Below, in pieces: positions 36,481 through 57,967 of a DNA stretch of 64,000 nucleotides (within the stretch, counting starts at the first letter, position 1; each line of letters starts with the position of its first letter). The notes under the pieces are model-generated. The model did not search any database, was not told the DNA's origin, and saw only the letters and a program-made list of their open reading frames with translations. Position numbers and translations under genes: made by a program. The DNA lies in contig JAHHGT010000004.1 of assembly GCA_019359745.1 (NCBI GenBank), forward strand, positions 1 to 64,000, read 5' to 3'. This DNA comes from Aphanothece saxicola GSE-SYN-MK-01-06B (GTDB taxonomy: Bacteria; Cyanobacteriota; Cyanobacteriia; PCC-6307; Cyanobiaceae).

Positions 36481-36954
36481 TCAGGAATCGGGAGGAGCTT
36501 CGGTGAGCCGCACCCGCAGCACCTCGTCGCGGGGGATGCGCAGGATGCGGCCACGCTCATTGAGCTGCACCACCTGGTCATCCCGCCCCAGCAGCAGGCC
36601 CGTGCGGCGCACCGCCGCACCGCCGGTCTCCTGGCGGATCAGCTCCACCGGGAAACCGCGGAAGCTGACGAAGTCCCGATCGGTGAGGAGCTCTTCCCCG
36701 ATGCCGGGGCTGCTCACCTCCAGGACGTAGGCCATGGTCAGCAGTTCCGAGGCCTCAAGGGCCTCGGCGAGGGGACCGCTCACGGCGGCGCACTCGTCGA
36801 GGTTCACGTCGCTGCCGTCGGCCCGCTGCACCCGCACCACGACCGTGAGGGGGAGGCGATGGGCCAACACCTCCACCGACTGCACGGTGAGGTGCGCGGC
36901 CTCAACCACCGGACGGGCCAGTGTCTCCAGGTCGTCGGTGAGGGGATGGGGCAA
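36481..36954 (-). CDS. rimP: Ribosome maturation factor RimP
   Basis: A 157-residue 30S assembly factor, first gene of the nusA-infB operon. The N-terminal domain has VVVRVQRADGSDVNLDECAAVSGPLAEALEAS and YVLEVSSPGIGEELLTDRDF, which are the family signatures; the C-terminal Sm-like domain has RRTGLLLGRDDQVVQL. TTG 36954 gives the family start PHPLTDDLETLARPVV; GTG 37002 and TTG 37011 would add residues absent from relatives. It lies 51 bases upstream of nusA. Overlapping hairpins in its leader are described separately. Confidence 0.93.
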   Translation of the reverse strand: MPHPLTDDLETLARPVVEAAHLTVQSVEVLAHRLPLTVVVRVQRADGSDVNLDECAAVSGPLAEALEASELLTMAYVLEVSSPGIGEELLTDRDFVSFRGFPVELIRQETGGAAVRRTGLLLGRDDQVVQLNERGRILRIPRDEVLRVRLTEAPPDS

Positions 36955-37012
36955 GGACAGGCGACGCGGGCGGGATGGTCCGCCGTGCGCTGCAGTGTTC
37001 ACTGCCCCCAAC

Positions 37013-37036
37013 CAGGGGCGTTGCCCCTGTCAGGGG
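37013..37036 (-). promoter_or_regulatory. Overlapping alternative hairpins upstream of rimP
   Basis: The left arm CAGGGGC (37013-37019) pairs perfectly with GCCCCTG (37023-37029) around a 3-base loop. The same CCCCT (37024-37028) can instead pair with AGGGG (37032-37036). The two structures exclude each other. In the leader of the rimP-nusA operon such a switch could control transcription; this is speculation. Confidence 0.35.
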
Positions 37037-37078
37037 AAACGTCGTCCGGGAAAAGGGTGATGCCCGGCGGGCACTGGC

Positions 37079-37363
37079 TCACCCTAGGGGATTGGCCCCC
37101 GGGGGGCTGGGCAGCTCCAGGACAGGAGCCTCGGCGTAGTAGTCGTTGGCGCTGACCTCGCCCCGTTGGCTGAGGTCCTGGTTGAGGCACTGGCCGCACT
37201 GCTCAGGTGTGCGCAGGAACTGGCACACCCGGGCCCAGAGCTTGGCGCGGCTGCCGGGAGCCCCTTGACTGAAGTGCACCAGGTCGTTGCCTCCGGCCAT
37301 TCCCTGGATCTCCACCTTGCAGAGGGTGCAGCGCTGCCGGGTGCCGGGAGGGATTGTGGCCAT
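37079..37363 (-). CDS. Small cysteine-rich protein
   Basis: A 94-residue protein of unknown function. Cys12-x2-Cys15 (RCTLCK) and Cys56-x2-Cys59 (EQCGQC), with Cys47 between, would make a zinc site across ~47 residues. The middle (HFSQGAPGSRAKLWARVCQFLR) looks helical. The ATG at 37363 is chosen from several in-frame codons; the tail is Pro/Gly-rich. It lies upstream of rimP with a 124-base gap holding a possible RNA switch, and diverges from the phosphoesterase gene at 37444. Confidence 0.6.
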   Translation of the reverse strand: MATIPPGTRQRCTLCKVEIQGMAGGNDLVHFSQGAPGSRAKLWARVCQFLRTPEQCGQCLNQDLSQRGEVSANDYYAEAPVLELPSPPGANPLG

Positions 37364-37443
37364 GGCCTCGGGGAGGACTGGGGGCAAAGTTAAGCCGATT
37401 CAGGTCAAGCGGTCCTGCGCGGGGCCGGCCGTAGCGGTCTCCG

Positions 37444-39389
<1,946 letters not shown>

Positions 39390-39436
39390 GGAAAGCTCCC
39401 TTGCTACGGTCTGGCCCGATTTCCGCCAGACCCCCG

Positions 39437-40150
39437 ATGTCCGATCTCCAGGACCGCATGAAGGAGGCCGTGGCCACGGCGGCGGTGGATCAGATCCGCG
39501 ACGGCATGGTGGTGGGGCTGGGTTCCGGTTCCACAGCCGCGCTGATGATCCGTGCCCTGGGTCAGAAGCTGCGCCAGGGCGAACTGAAGGGCATCGTCGG
39601 CGTCACCACCTCGTTCCAGGGGGAGGTGCTGGCCGCCGAGCTGGGCATCCCGCTGATGGCCCTCAACGCCGTCAGCAGCATCGATCTGGCCATCGACGGC
39701 GCCGATGAGGTGGACCCTTCCTTCCAGCTGATCAAGGGGGGCGGCGCCTGCCATGTGCAGGAGAAGCTGGTGGCCCGCCGGGCTGATCGCTTCGTGATCG
39801 TGGTGGATGCCACCAAGCTGGTGGAGCGCCTCAACCTCGGCTTCCTGCTGCCGGTGGAGGTGTTGCCCGGTGCCTGGCGCCAGGTGCGCGATGAACTCAC
39901 GGCCATGGGGAGTTCGGTTGCGTTGCGCATGGCCGTGCGCAAGGCCGGTCCGGTGGTCACCGACCAGGGCAACCTGGTGCTGGACGTGGCCTTCGAGGGG
40001 GGCATCGGCGACCCCGCCGCCCTGGAGGCGACGATCAACAACATCCCCGGCGTGCTCGAGAACGGCCTGTTCGTGAACCTGGCCGATCAGGTGCTGGTGG
40101 GTGAGATCGAAGCGGGCGAGCCCCGGGTGCGGGATCTGCCCCGGCGTTGA
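39437..40150 (+). CDS. rpiA: Ribose-5-phosphate isomerase A
   Basis: A 237-residue enzyme interconverting ribose-5-phosphate and ribulose-5-phosphate, needed in the Calvin cycle and the pentose phosphate pathway. Motifs: [13 protein letters not shown] (phosphate loop), ITTS-like [15 protein letters not shown] with catalytic acids, [14 protein letters not shown] with the lysine, and VLDVAF in the C-terminal part. The ATG at 39437 precedes the family start [11 protein letters not shown]. The GTG and ATG further upstream are excluded by length. It converges with hisD, 28 bases away. Confidence 0.96.
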   Translation: MSDLQDRMKEAVATAAVDQIRDGMVVGLGSGSTAALMIRALGQKLRQGELKGIVGVTTSFQGEVLAAELGIPLMALNAVSSIDLAIDGADEVDPSFQLIKGGGACHVQEKLVARRADRFVIVVDATKLVERLNLGFLLPVEVLPGAWRQVRDELTAMGSSVALRMAVRKAGPVVTDQGNLVLDVAFEGGIGDPAALEATINNIPGVLENGLFVNLADQVLVGEIEAGEPRVRDLPRR

Positions 40151-40178
40151 CCGGCCAGGGGATGGACCGGCCCTGGCG

Positions 40179-41955
<1,777 letters not shown>

Positions 41956-41965
41956 GCGCCACCCC

Positions 41966-42778
41966 ATGGCCGTCAGCTCCGAGGTTGCCCCATCCCTGGT
42001 GGACAGCCACTGCCACATCGTGTTCCGCAACTTCGAAGCGGACCTCGAGGAGGTGGCCCAGCGATGGCGGGACGCGGGGGTCAAGGCTCTCGTCCATGCC
42101 TGTGTGGAGCCGGCCGAAATTCCGGCGATCCGCTCCCTGGCTGACCGCTTTCCGGAGCTGCGTTACGCCGTTGGGGTCCACCCCCTCGACACCCAGCACT
42201 GGCACAGCGACACCGCCGCAGTGTTGGAAGCCGCCGCCCGCGCCGACGACCGTGTGGTGGCCATCGGCGAACTGGGCCTGGATCTGTTCAAGGCCACGAA
42301 TTTCGATCAGCAACTCGCGGCCCTGGGACCCCAGCTGGACCTGGCGGTGGCCCTGGATCTGCCGGTGATCATCCATTGCCGGGACGCGGCTGAGCCGATG
42401 CTCGCCGAGCTGCGTCAACGCCAGCGCCGTGGCGCCTGCCCCCGCGGCGTGATGCACTGCTGGGGAGGCACCCCCGAGGAAATGGAAGGTTTCCTGGAGC
42501 TGGGCCTCTACATCAGCTTCAGTGGCACGGTCACCTTCGCCAAGGCCGAACCCATCCATGCCTGTGCACGACAGGTGCCGGCTGATCGCTACCTTGTCGA
42601 AACCGACTGCCCCTTCCTGGCGCCGGTGCCCCGCCGGGGCAAGCGCAACGAACCTGCCTATGTCGCGGCGGTGGCCGCCAGGGTGGCCGAGCTGCGGGGC
42701 GAGACCCTCGAGCAGGTGGCGCAGGCGACCACGGCCAATGCCACCCATCTTTTCAGGCTGCCCCATCAGGTTGTATGA
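41966..42778 (+). CDS. tatD: TatD-family metal-dependent hydrolase (DNase)
   Basis: A 270-residue TIM-barrel metal hydrolase with 3'-5' exonuclease activity in characterised members. The N-terminal SHCH motif has His15 and His17, followed by [23 protein letters not shown] with a bridging Glu, [23 protein letters not shown] and the C-terminal [21 protein letters not shown] with the Asp. Length is normal. It starts 10 bases after rpsT. Downstream is a 258-base gap before rpoB. Confidence 0.95.
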   Translation: MAVSSEVAPSLVDSHCHIVFRNFEADLEEVAQRWRDAGVKALVHACVEPAEIPAIRSLADRFPELRYAVGVHPLDTQHWHSDTAAVLEAAARADDRVVAIGELGLDLFKATNFDQQLAALGPQLDLAVALDLPVIIHCRDAAEPMLAELRQRQRRGACPRGVMHCWGGTPEEMEGFLELGLYISFSGTVTFAKAEPIHACARQVPADRYLVETDCPFLAPVPRRGKRNEPAYVAAVAARVAELRGETLEQVAQATTANATHLFRLPHQVV

Positions 42779-43036
42779 TGTCTTATTGGCCTGGAAGCGG
42801 AAGCGCTCTTTTTGTCCACGACGGCATCCATTGAGTCGGCAACTGAGCCGGCAACATTGCAGCGAGCCCTGTAAGCGCCTCTGCTGGAGCATTCGTCCCA
42901 TTTCCATGGGCGGACGCCACAGCTAGGCGCCTGTTGGCATGGCCCGTCACCGGGCACCCCTTCAGGCAGGTTTCACCGTGACTGCCGTTCCCCGTCCAGG
43001 CCCGCCCTACCACCACCGTTCCTGCAGGTTCACCGC
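42779..43036 (+). other. Untranslated gap upstream of rpoB
   Basis: This 258-base stretch holds no plausible gene on either strand. Visible items are GCCCG-TCAC-CGGGC (42942-42955), a 5-bp hairpin, and a near-repeat of GTCGGCAACTGAG/GCCGGCAACATTG at about 42834 and 42849. It should hold the rpoB promoter and a leader for the RNA polymerase operon, but I find no convincing -35/-10 pair. Confidence 0.6.
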
Positions 43037-46327
<3,291 letters not shown>

Positions 46328-46385
46328 TCGCTTGATTCACCGGCCCTGATTTCTCCGCTTCTCTCGATCACCCTGCGTTTCCGCC

Positions 46386-52635
<6,250 letters not shown>

Positions 52636-52636
<1 letters not shown>

Positions 52637-53694
52637 TGGCGGAGCCCGTTCCCCTGCTGGGGATGGGCCTGGCGGCCCTCCAGGAGTGGGCGGGCCTGCA
52701 GGGCCAGCCCGCTTTTCGCGGCAAGCAGCTGCACGACTGGATCTACGCCAGGGGAGCCCGCAGCCTCGAAGAGATCACGGTGCTGCCCAAGGCCTGGCGG
52801 GAGCAGCTGACGGCCGCCGGCACCGGCCTTGGCCGTTCGCCCCTGCTGCACCGCAGCGACGCCCGCGACGGCACCACCAAGCTGCTGCTGGGCACCGCCG
52901 ATGGCCTCAGCATCGAGACCGTGGGCATCCCCAGCGGGGACAGACTCACGGTGTGCGTCAGCAGCCAGGTGGGCTGCCCCATGGGCTGCCGCTTCTGCGC
53001 CACCGGCAAGGGGGGGCTGCAGCGCTCCCTGGCGGTCCACGAGATCGTCGATCAGGTGCTGAGTGTGCGGGAGGCGATGGACCGCCGCCCCAGCCACGTG
53101 GTGTTCATGGGCATGGGCGAACCCCTGCTGAACACCGACGCGGTGCTCGAAGCCATTGCCTGCCTCTGCACCGATCTGGGCATGGCCCAGCGGCAGATCA
53201 CCGTCAGCACCGTGGGGGTGCCCCGCAGCCTGCCCACCCTGGCCGAGCGCGCCCTGGAGCGGCTGGGCCGGGCCCAGTTCACCCTGGCCGTGAGTCTCCA
53301 TGCCCCCGACCAGCGCCTGCGGGAGGAGCTGATCCCCACCGCCCACGCCTACCCGCTCGAGGCCCTGCTCGACGACTGCCGCCACTACGTGGCGCTCACC
53401 GGCCGGCGTGTCAGCTTCGAATACATCCTCCTGGGCGGCCTCAACGACCATCCCCGCCAGGCCGACGCCCTGGCCCGCCTGCTGCGGGGCTTCCAGAGCC
53501 ACGTCAACCTGATCGCCTACAACCCGATCGCCGAGGAGGACTTCCGCCGCCCCGCCCCCGAGGCGGTGGAGGCCTTCCGCGCCCAGCTGGAACGGCGCCA
53601 CATCGCCGTGAGTGTGCGGGCCAGCCGCGGTCTGGATCAGGACGCGGCCTGCGGCCAGCTGCGCCGCCGCCTCCTCACCGCCCCGGCGGGGTGA
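52636..53694 (+). CDS. rlmN: Dual-specificity RNA methyltransferase RlmN
   Basis: A 352-residue radical-SAM enzyme that methylates C2 of adenosine 2503 in 23S rRNA and A37 of some tRNAs. The iron-sulfur ligands are Cys114, Cys118 and Cys121 (CPMGCRFC), with [10 protein letters not shown] and the conserved Cys339 near the end that carries the methylene intermediate. An N-terminal helical domain with [11 protein letters not shown] is present. It starts one base inside the hli stop (TGATG) and its stop overlaps the next GTG (GTGA), so three genes are tightly coupled. Confidence 0.96.
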
Positions 53695-54512
53695 TCGCCG
53701 TGGTCTCGGCCCAGCGACCTCTCGCCCTGCTTGCCGTCGTCGGCCTGCTGGTGGCCCTGGCCTATCTCGGGATCTGTGGCGCCCTGTTCCTGCGCCAGCG
53801 CTCCCTGCTCTATTTCCCCCAGCCCCGCTCGGGTGAGGCGGCAGGCGAGCTGCTCACCCTGCCCATGGCCGACGGCCCGCCGGGAAGCCAGGTGCTGGTG
53901 AGCGTCCAGCGCCGGCCAGGCCCGAAGGCGCTGCTCTATTTCGGTGGCAATGCCGAGGCTGTGGCGGGCCAGCTGCCGCTGCTCGCGGGCGCCTTTCCGG
54001 AGCACAGCCTCTACCTGATGCACTACCGGGGCTACGGCGGCAGCAGCGGTCAGCCCTCGGAGCAGGCCCTGTTCGCCGATGCTCTGGCCCTGTTTGACCG
54101 GGTGCGCACCCACCACAACAACATCGCGGTGCTGGGCCGCAGCCTGGGCAGCGGTGTGGCGGTGCACCTGGCCGCCCGCCGTCCGGTGGACCGGCTGGTG
54201 CTGGTCACCCCGTTCGACAGCATCGAAGCGGTGGCCTCCCGCCAGTTCCCGCTGGTGCCGGTGGCCCTGCTGCTGCGGGACAAGTACCGCTCCTGGGCGG
54301 ACGCCCCCCGCGTGGAGGCTCCCACCCTGCTGATCGCTGCCGAGCGGGACGAGGTGATCCCACGCGCCAACACCGACGCCCTGCTGGCCAGCTTCCGTCC
54401 CGGGGTGGCCTCCCTGGTGGTGTTGCCCGTCGATGGCCACAACGCTGTGGAGGGCTCGCCCGGCTACGTCCCGCTGCTGCGCGAGTTTTCGGCGTCGCGC
54501 TCGGCGCAGTAG
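53691..54512 (+). CDS. Membrane-anchored alpha/beta hydrolase
   Basis: A 273-residue serine hydrolase with an N-terminal transmembrane helix (~12-34, [22 protein letters not shown]) and the catalytic nucleophile in GRSLGSG. The catalytic Asp (ERDEVI region) and His (DGHNAVEG) follow in the expected order. The fold matches the BAAT/acyl-CoA thioester or DUF-type esterases near rlmN in other cyanobacteria; substrate unknown. It starts with GTG 53691, four bases before the rlmN stop. Its last 49 bases overlap the convergent ampG-like gene. Confidence 0.85.
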   Translation: MIAVVSAQRPLALLAVVGLLVALAYLGICGALFLRQRSLLYFPQPRSGEAAGELLTLPMADGPPGSQVLVSVQRRPGPKALLYFGGNAEAVAGQLPLLAGAFPEHSLYLMHYRGYGGSSGQPSEQALFADALALFDRVRTHHNNIAVLGRSLGSGVAVHLAARRPVDRLVLVTPFDSIEAVASRQFPLVPVALLLRDKYRSWADAPRVEAPTLLIAAERDEVIPRANTDALLASFRPGVASLVVLPVDGHNAVEGSPGYVPLLREFSASRSAQ

Positions 54513-55765
54513 GCCCCGCGGGCCCCTTGGCCGTTCCAGGGGGTGAGCCGCACCATCAGCAGGAAGGCGGGCAGGGCTGCGGCGGTGGTGGCCAGGAAGA
54601 AGCCCGGCCAGCCGAGTCGTTCGGCCACCAGCCCGGCGGGTGCGGCCAGCAGCGAGCGGCTCAGGGCATAGACCCCCGAGAGCAGGGCGTACTGGGTGGC
54701 GGAGAAACGGGGGTTGCAGAGGCTCATCAGCAGCGCCACGAAGGCGGCGCCGACCATGCCACCACCGATGTTCTCCAGCGCCACGGCCATCAGCAGGCCT
54801 GGCATGCCGCCGTCGAACCGGGCCAGGGCCCAGTAGGCCAGGTTGCCCGCCGCCCCCACCAGGGCGAACAGCCACAGCGAACGGTTCATGCCCAAACGGC
54901 CGAACAGCAGGCCCCCCAGCAGCGTGCCCACGATGGTGGCGCCGATGCCCCAGCCCGCCAGCACCGACCCCACCACCTCGGGGCTGAAGCCCTTCTGGAT
55001 CAGGAATGGCACCGCCATCAGGCCAAGCAGGCCGTCGGGCCAGCGGTAGAGCAGCACCAGGGTGAGCAGGGCCACGGCCCTGGGGCCGCCGCTGCGGTGC
55101 AGGAACTCCCGCGCCGGACCCAGCACGGCCTGGCGCAGGCTGCTCACCGGCACCGCCAGGGGTTCCAGGCGCGGTGCCGTGAGGGTGAAGGGCACCACCA
55201 CCAGCATCAGCACGGCCGAGAACACAAAGGCCAGGGGCCAGTCGTAGCGGCCGGCCAGGATGAAGCCGCCGGCCCCCACGGCCAGCATCGCTGCGCGGTA
55301 ACCCAGGTTGGAGGCGGCGGCCCCGGCGCCCCGCTCCAGATCCGGCAGCAGGTCGGTGCGGTAGGCATCGACGGCGATGTCCTGGGTGGCGCTGACCACG
55401 GCCAGCAGGACGGCCATCAGGCCGATCGCCGTCAGGCTGGCCGGATCCGTGGAGGGCCGCAGCAAAGCCATGGCGCCGATCACCGCCACCAGGGTGAGCT
55501 GCAGCACCAGCAGCCAGCCGCGGCGGCGGTCGGGCCAGGGCAGGGGCCAGCGGTCAAGGGCCGGAGCCCAGACCATCTTCAGGGTGTAGGGCAGCTCCGC
55601 CAGTCCCAGCAGGCCGATCAGGCTCAGGGGGATCTGGCTGGCGGTGAGCCAGCCCTGCAGAAGCTTGGTTCCCACCATGTATGGGGTGCCGCTGGCCACC
55701 CCCTCGGCGGCCACCGCCAGGAGGCGACGCCAGGGCCGGACGCTGCTGGAGGCACGGGTGGCCAT
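54464..55765 (-). CDS. MFS transporter, AmpG-like
   Basis: A 433-residue carrier with about twelve helices, similar to AmpG/muropeptide permeases: EGVASGTPYMVGTKLLQGWL in helix 1, LPYTLKMVWAPALDRWPLP loop, SATQDIAVDAYRTDLL motif in the first half, and PDGLLGLMAVPFLIQKGFSPEVVGSVLAGWG later. The motif A/D-Q-D-I-A-V-D is the AmpG hallmark, so uptake of cell-wall muropeptides or related peptides for recycling is likely. ATG 55765 is used; an ATG 20 codons upstream (55825) lies in the intergenic run. Its tail overlaps the hydrolase gene by 49 bases. Confidence 0.88.
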   Translation of the reverse strand: MATRASSSVRPWRRLLAVAAEGVASGTPYMVGTKLLQGWLTASQIPLSLIGLLGLAELPYTLKMVWAPALDRWPLPWPDRRRGWLLVLQLTLVAVIGAMALLRPSTDPASLTAIGLMAVLLAVVSATQDIAVDAYRTDLLPDLERGAGAAASNLGYRAAMLAVGAGGFILAGRYDWPLAFVFSAVLMLVVVPFTLTAPRLEPLAVPVSSLRQAVLGPAREFLHRSGGPRAVALLTLVLLYRWPDGLLGLMAVPFLIQKGFSPEVVGSVLAGWGIGATIVGTLLGGLLFGRLGMNRSLWLFALVGAAGNLAYWALARFDGGMPGLLMAVALENIGGGMVGAAFVALLMSLCNPRFSATQYALLSGVYALSRSLLAAPAGLVAERLGWPGFFLATTAAALPAFLLMVRLTPWNGQGARGAYCAERDAENSRSSGT

Positions 55766-55842
55766 GGCGGCTTGCGGGTCGCCGAACCCTAGAAGCGACC
55801 GCTCGGACCACAATGCAGCCAGCATCGCCGCACGGCTCCCCC

Positions 55843-55968
55843 ATGTCCTTCCTGCGCTCCAAGCTCCTGCCGGCTGCCATCGTGCTGCTGTTCGGCCTGG
55901 CCCTGTTCGCCGTCAGCGCCCGCATCTGGCTGCCCGGCGACATGGCCGCCCCCGCCCCGCTGGGCTGA
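55843..55968 (+). CDS. Small single-helix membrane protein
   Basis: A 41-residue protein: a basic start MSFLRSKLLP, one hydrophobic helix (~11-27), and the tail RIWLPGDMAAPAPLG. A basic N-terminus followed by a helix gives an N-in, C-out orientation. I recall similar short proteins with the same WLPGDM tail in related picocyanobacteria, but no function. ATG 55843 is preferred; an upstream ATG 55813 adds residues not typical. Too short for confident assignment. Confidence 0.55.
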   Translation: MSFLRSKLLPAAIVLLFGLALFAVSARIWLPGDMAAPAPLG

Positions 55969-56014
55969 TCGCCTGGCCGTCCTGCTTTTACGATGCCGTC
56001 ACCTGGATGGCTCC

Positions 56015-56815
56015 ATGCCGGAAGACGGCCTGCCCTTTCCCGAAACCACCCATGAGCTGGCCCTCGATCCGGAGGTGCTGGCACGGGAACTGGCGCAGGA
56101 GCTGCTGGGCGATCCGCTCGATGAGATCGACAGCGTTGCCCCCTCCAGCTCCGATGTGGCCGCCGAGTGCGACCTCGGCATCGACCTGCTGAAGGGGGGG
56201 CGTGAGGAGCGGCTGCAGGGGCTGCGCATCTTCTGCGAGCACCGGGACCCCCGGGCCATCCCGCTGCTGCTGCCGTTGCTGAAGGCCGGCTGCCCGATCG
56301 TCCGCATGAGCGCCGTCTACGCCCTGGGGCGCAATCCCCACCCCCTGGCGGTGGAGCCCCTGCTGGGCCTGCTCGGGGCTGACGACAACGGCTACGTGCG
56401 CAAGGCGGTGGCCTGGAGCCTGGGCAATTACCCCGAGGCTCCCGTGCTCAACCCGCTGATCCGGGCCCTGGAGATGGACATCTCGGCGGTGCGGCTATGG
56501 GCGGCCAGCTCCCTGGCCGATGCCGGTGCCACCGGCGTGGCCAAGGCCGACCCCGCTGCCGCCCAGCTGCTCCTGTCCCTGCGCATCGACAGTGAGCCGG
56601 CCGTGCGCAGCAACAGTGCCTGGTCGCTGGGGCGCCTCTACACCGACCTGGTGGAACCGCGCCAGCGGGACGTGGTCGAAGCCTTGCTGCACACGATGCT
56701 GCATGACGGTGATTCCACCGTCCGCGACGAAGCCCGGATGGCCCTGGAGCAGCTGGAGCAGCCTGAGGTGCTCGAACGGCTCCAGACCCTGGTGGACGAG
56801 GGCCTGATCAGCTGA
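56015..56815 (+). CDS. HEAT-repeat protein, NblB/PBS-lyase type
   Basis: A 266-residue protein built of repeats of about 31 residues (five to six copies) with the pattern D-x-x-V-R-x-x-A-A-x-A/S-L-G/A: MSAVYALGRN, VRKAVAWSLGN, VRLWAASSLAD, VRSNSAWSLGRL, VRDEARMALEQ. This resembles the NblB/CpcE-F-like bilin lyase/HEAT-repeat family that acts on phycobiliproteins and chlorophyll turnover; function by analogy. The first ~65 residues are acidic and unrelated. It lies 88 bases before the DUF2997 gene. Confidence 0.85.
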   Translation: MPEDGLPFPETTHELALDPEVLARELAQELLGDPLDEIDSVAPSSSDVAAECDLGIDLLKGGREERLQGLRIFCEHRDPRAIPLLLPLLKAGCPIVRMSAVYALGRNPHPLAVEPLLGLLGADDNGYVRKAVAWSLGNYPEAPVLNPLIRALEMDISAVRLWAASSLADAGATGVAKADPAAAQLLLSLRIDSEPAVRSNSAWSLGRLYTDLVEPRQRDVVEALLHTMLHDGDSTVRDEARMALEQLEQPEVLERLQTLVDEGLIS

Positions 56816-56868
56816 GCGGCCCTGCCGTCGCGCCTTTCCCACCCACCGCGGCCACCGGAAATCACGGT

Positions 56869-56874
56869 TAAGAT
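56869..56874 (+). promoter_or_regulatory. Candidate -10 element before the DUF2997-ycf35 operon
   Basis: TAAGAT at 56869-56874 lies in the only long gap (88 bases) before the operon, 30 bases upstream of the DUF2997 ATG. It matches 4 of 6 consensus bases, and no clear -35 is seen 17 bases upstream. Confidence 0.25.
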
Positions 56875-56903
56875 CCCGGTCTCACCTGTGCAGCCCAACC
56901 GGG

Positions 56904-57119
56904 ATGGCCCAACGCTCCATCCGCTTCCGCATTCGTCCTGACGGACGGGTGGAGGAACTCGTGGAGGGTGTGCAGGGCGAGGGTTGTTCCCAGCTCACGG
57001 AGCGGATCGAGGCCAGGCTGGGCAGCGTCCAGCAACGCCAGAGCACCTCGGAAGCGTTCCAGGCCCAACCCCTCGATCTCCAGGACCCCCAGGTGGTCGT
57101 CCAGCACCACGGCCCCTGA
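56904..57119 (+). CDS. DUF2997-family protein
   Basis: A 71-residue small protein with the DUF2997 pattern FRIRPDGRVEELVEGVQGEGCSQLTERIEARLG followed by a short Gln-rich tail. It starts with an N-terminal beta hairpin and a helix. It occurs with ycf35 in many cyanobacteria, which suggests the two act together. It is the first gene of a four-gene operon, 28 bases ahead of ycf35. No catalytic residue is visible. Confidence 0.8.
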   Translation: MAQRSIRFRIRPDGRVEELVEGVQGEGCSQLTERIEARLGSVQQRQSTSEAFQAQPLDLQDPQVVVQHHGP

Positions 57120-57147
57120 GCCACCGCCCCTTTCCCCCTTACGACCC

Positions 57148-57540
57148 ATGTCGCACTTCAGCACCGTCAAAACCGAGCTGCGCGATCGCCAGGCCCTGGT
57201 GGAAGCCCTGCGCGACCTGGGCCACCCGCCCGCCGAAGGCTCCTGCCAGGTGCGGGGCTACCGCGGCCAGACGGTGACCGCCGACCTGGCCATTCCCCAG
57301 GCCGATGGGGTGGACATCGGTTTCCGCTTCAACGCCGACAGCGGCAGCTACGAGCTGGTCACCGACCTGGAACTCTGGAAACAGCCCATCCCGGTGGAGC
57401 GTTTCCTGGCCAAGCTCACCCAGCGCTACGCCCTGCGCAGCATCCTGGCCAGCACCGCCGAGGAGGGCTTCCAGGTGAGCGAGCAGACCAGCCACCTCGA
57501 CGGCAGCATCGAACTGGTGGTGACCCGCTGGGACGCCTGA
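57148..57540 (+). CDS. ycf35: Ycf35 (DUF1257)
   Basis: A 130-residue protein of the DUF1257 family, retained in some plastid genomes as ycf35. Signature: MSHFSTVKTELRDRQALVEALRDLG, then GYRGQTVTADLAIPQADG and IGFRFNADSGSYELVTDLELW. The function is unknown; the gene is conserved across oxygenic phototrophs. It lies 28 bases after DUF2997 and four bases before the ferredoxin gene. A role in cofactor or protein assembly is plausible from the company it keeps. Confidence 0.88.
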   Translation: MSHFSTVKTELRDRQALVEALRDLGHPPAEGSCQVRGYRGQTVTADLAIPQADGVDIGFRFNADSGSYELVTDLELWKQPIPVERFLAKLTQRYALRSILASTAEEGFQVSEQTSHLDGSIELVVTRWDA

Positions 57541-57544
57541 GACC

Positions 57545-57967
57545 GTGAGCACAACGGGCGCCGCCGCCGGCCTTGATCCCGCCCTGGCCTTTCGCACCGC
57601 GGCGGCCCCGGAGTCGGAGGCGACAGGGCTGGAGCCCGTGCTCGGCGGTGCCCTGCGCCAGCAGGCCGTCTGGGTCGATGAGGCCGTCTGCATCGGCTGC
57701 CGCTACTGCGCCCACGTGGCCGGCAACACCTTCGTGGTGGAGCCCGACTGGGGCCGCTCCCGGGCCCTGCGCCAGGACGGGGACAGCACCGAACGGATTC
57801 AGGAGGCGATCGACACCTGCCCCGTGGACTGCATTCACTGGGTGGCCTACGAGCAGCTGCCGGCCCTGAGGGCCCAGCTCGACGAGCAGGAGATCCAGCC
57901 CCTGGGGCTGCCTTCCCAGGGCCGCCGCCGCCGCACCCTGCCCCGCTCCACCCCGCCAGCGCCGTGA
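57545..57967 (+). CDS. Ferredoxin with one 4Fe-4S cluster
   Basis: A 140-residue electron carrier. Cluster ligands are Cys49, Cys52, Cys55 (CIGCRYC) and Cys92 (TCPVDC), with Cys96 in addition. The N-terminal ~40 residues and the Arg/Pro-rich C-terminus are extensions to the 4Fe-4S fold. The start is GTG 57545, four bases after ycf35 ends. Its stop overlaps the GTG of the aldo/keto reductase by four bases (GTGA), so they are likely made in equal amounts and may act together in electron transfer. Confidence 0.88.
   Translation: MSTTGAAAGLDPALAFRTAAAPESEATGLEPVLGGALRQQAVWVDEAVCIGCRYCAHVAGNTFVVEPDWGRSRALRQDGDSTERIQEAIDTCPVDCIHWVAYEQLPALRAQLDEQEIQPLGLPSQGRRRRTLPRSTPPAP

Noticed and set aside
42796-42813. 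Possible terminator AGCG-GAAG-CGCT with following T's after tatD
   Set aside because: Only four base pairs, so unlikely to be stable. The T-run may be chance in the 258-base gap before rpoB.
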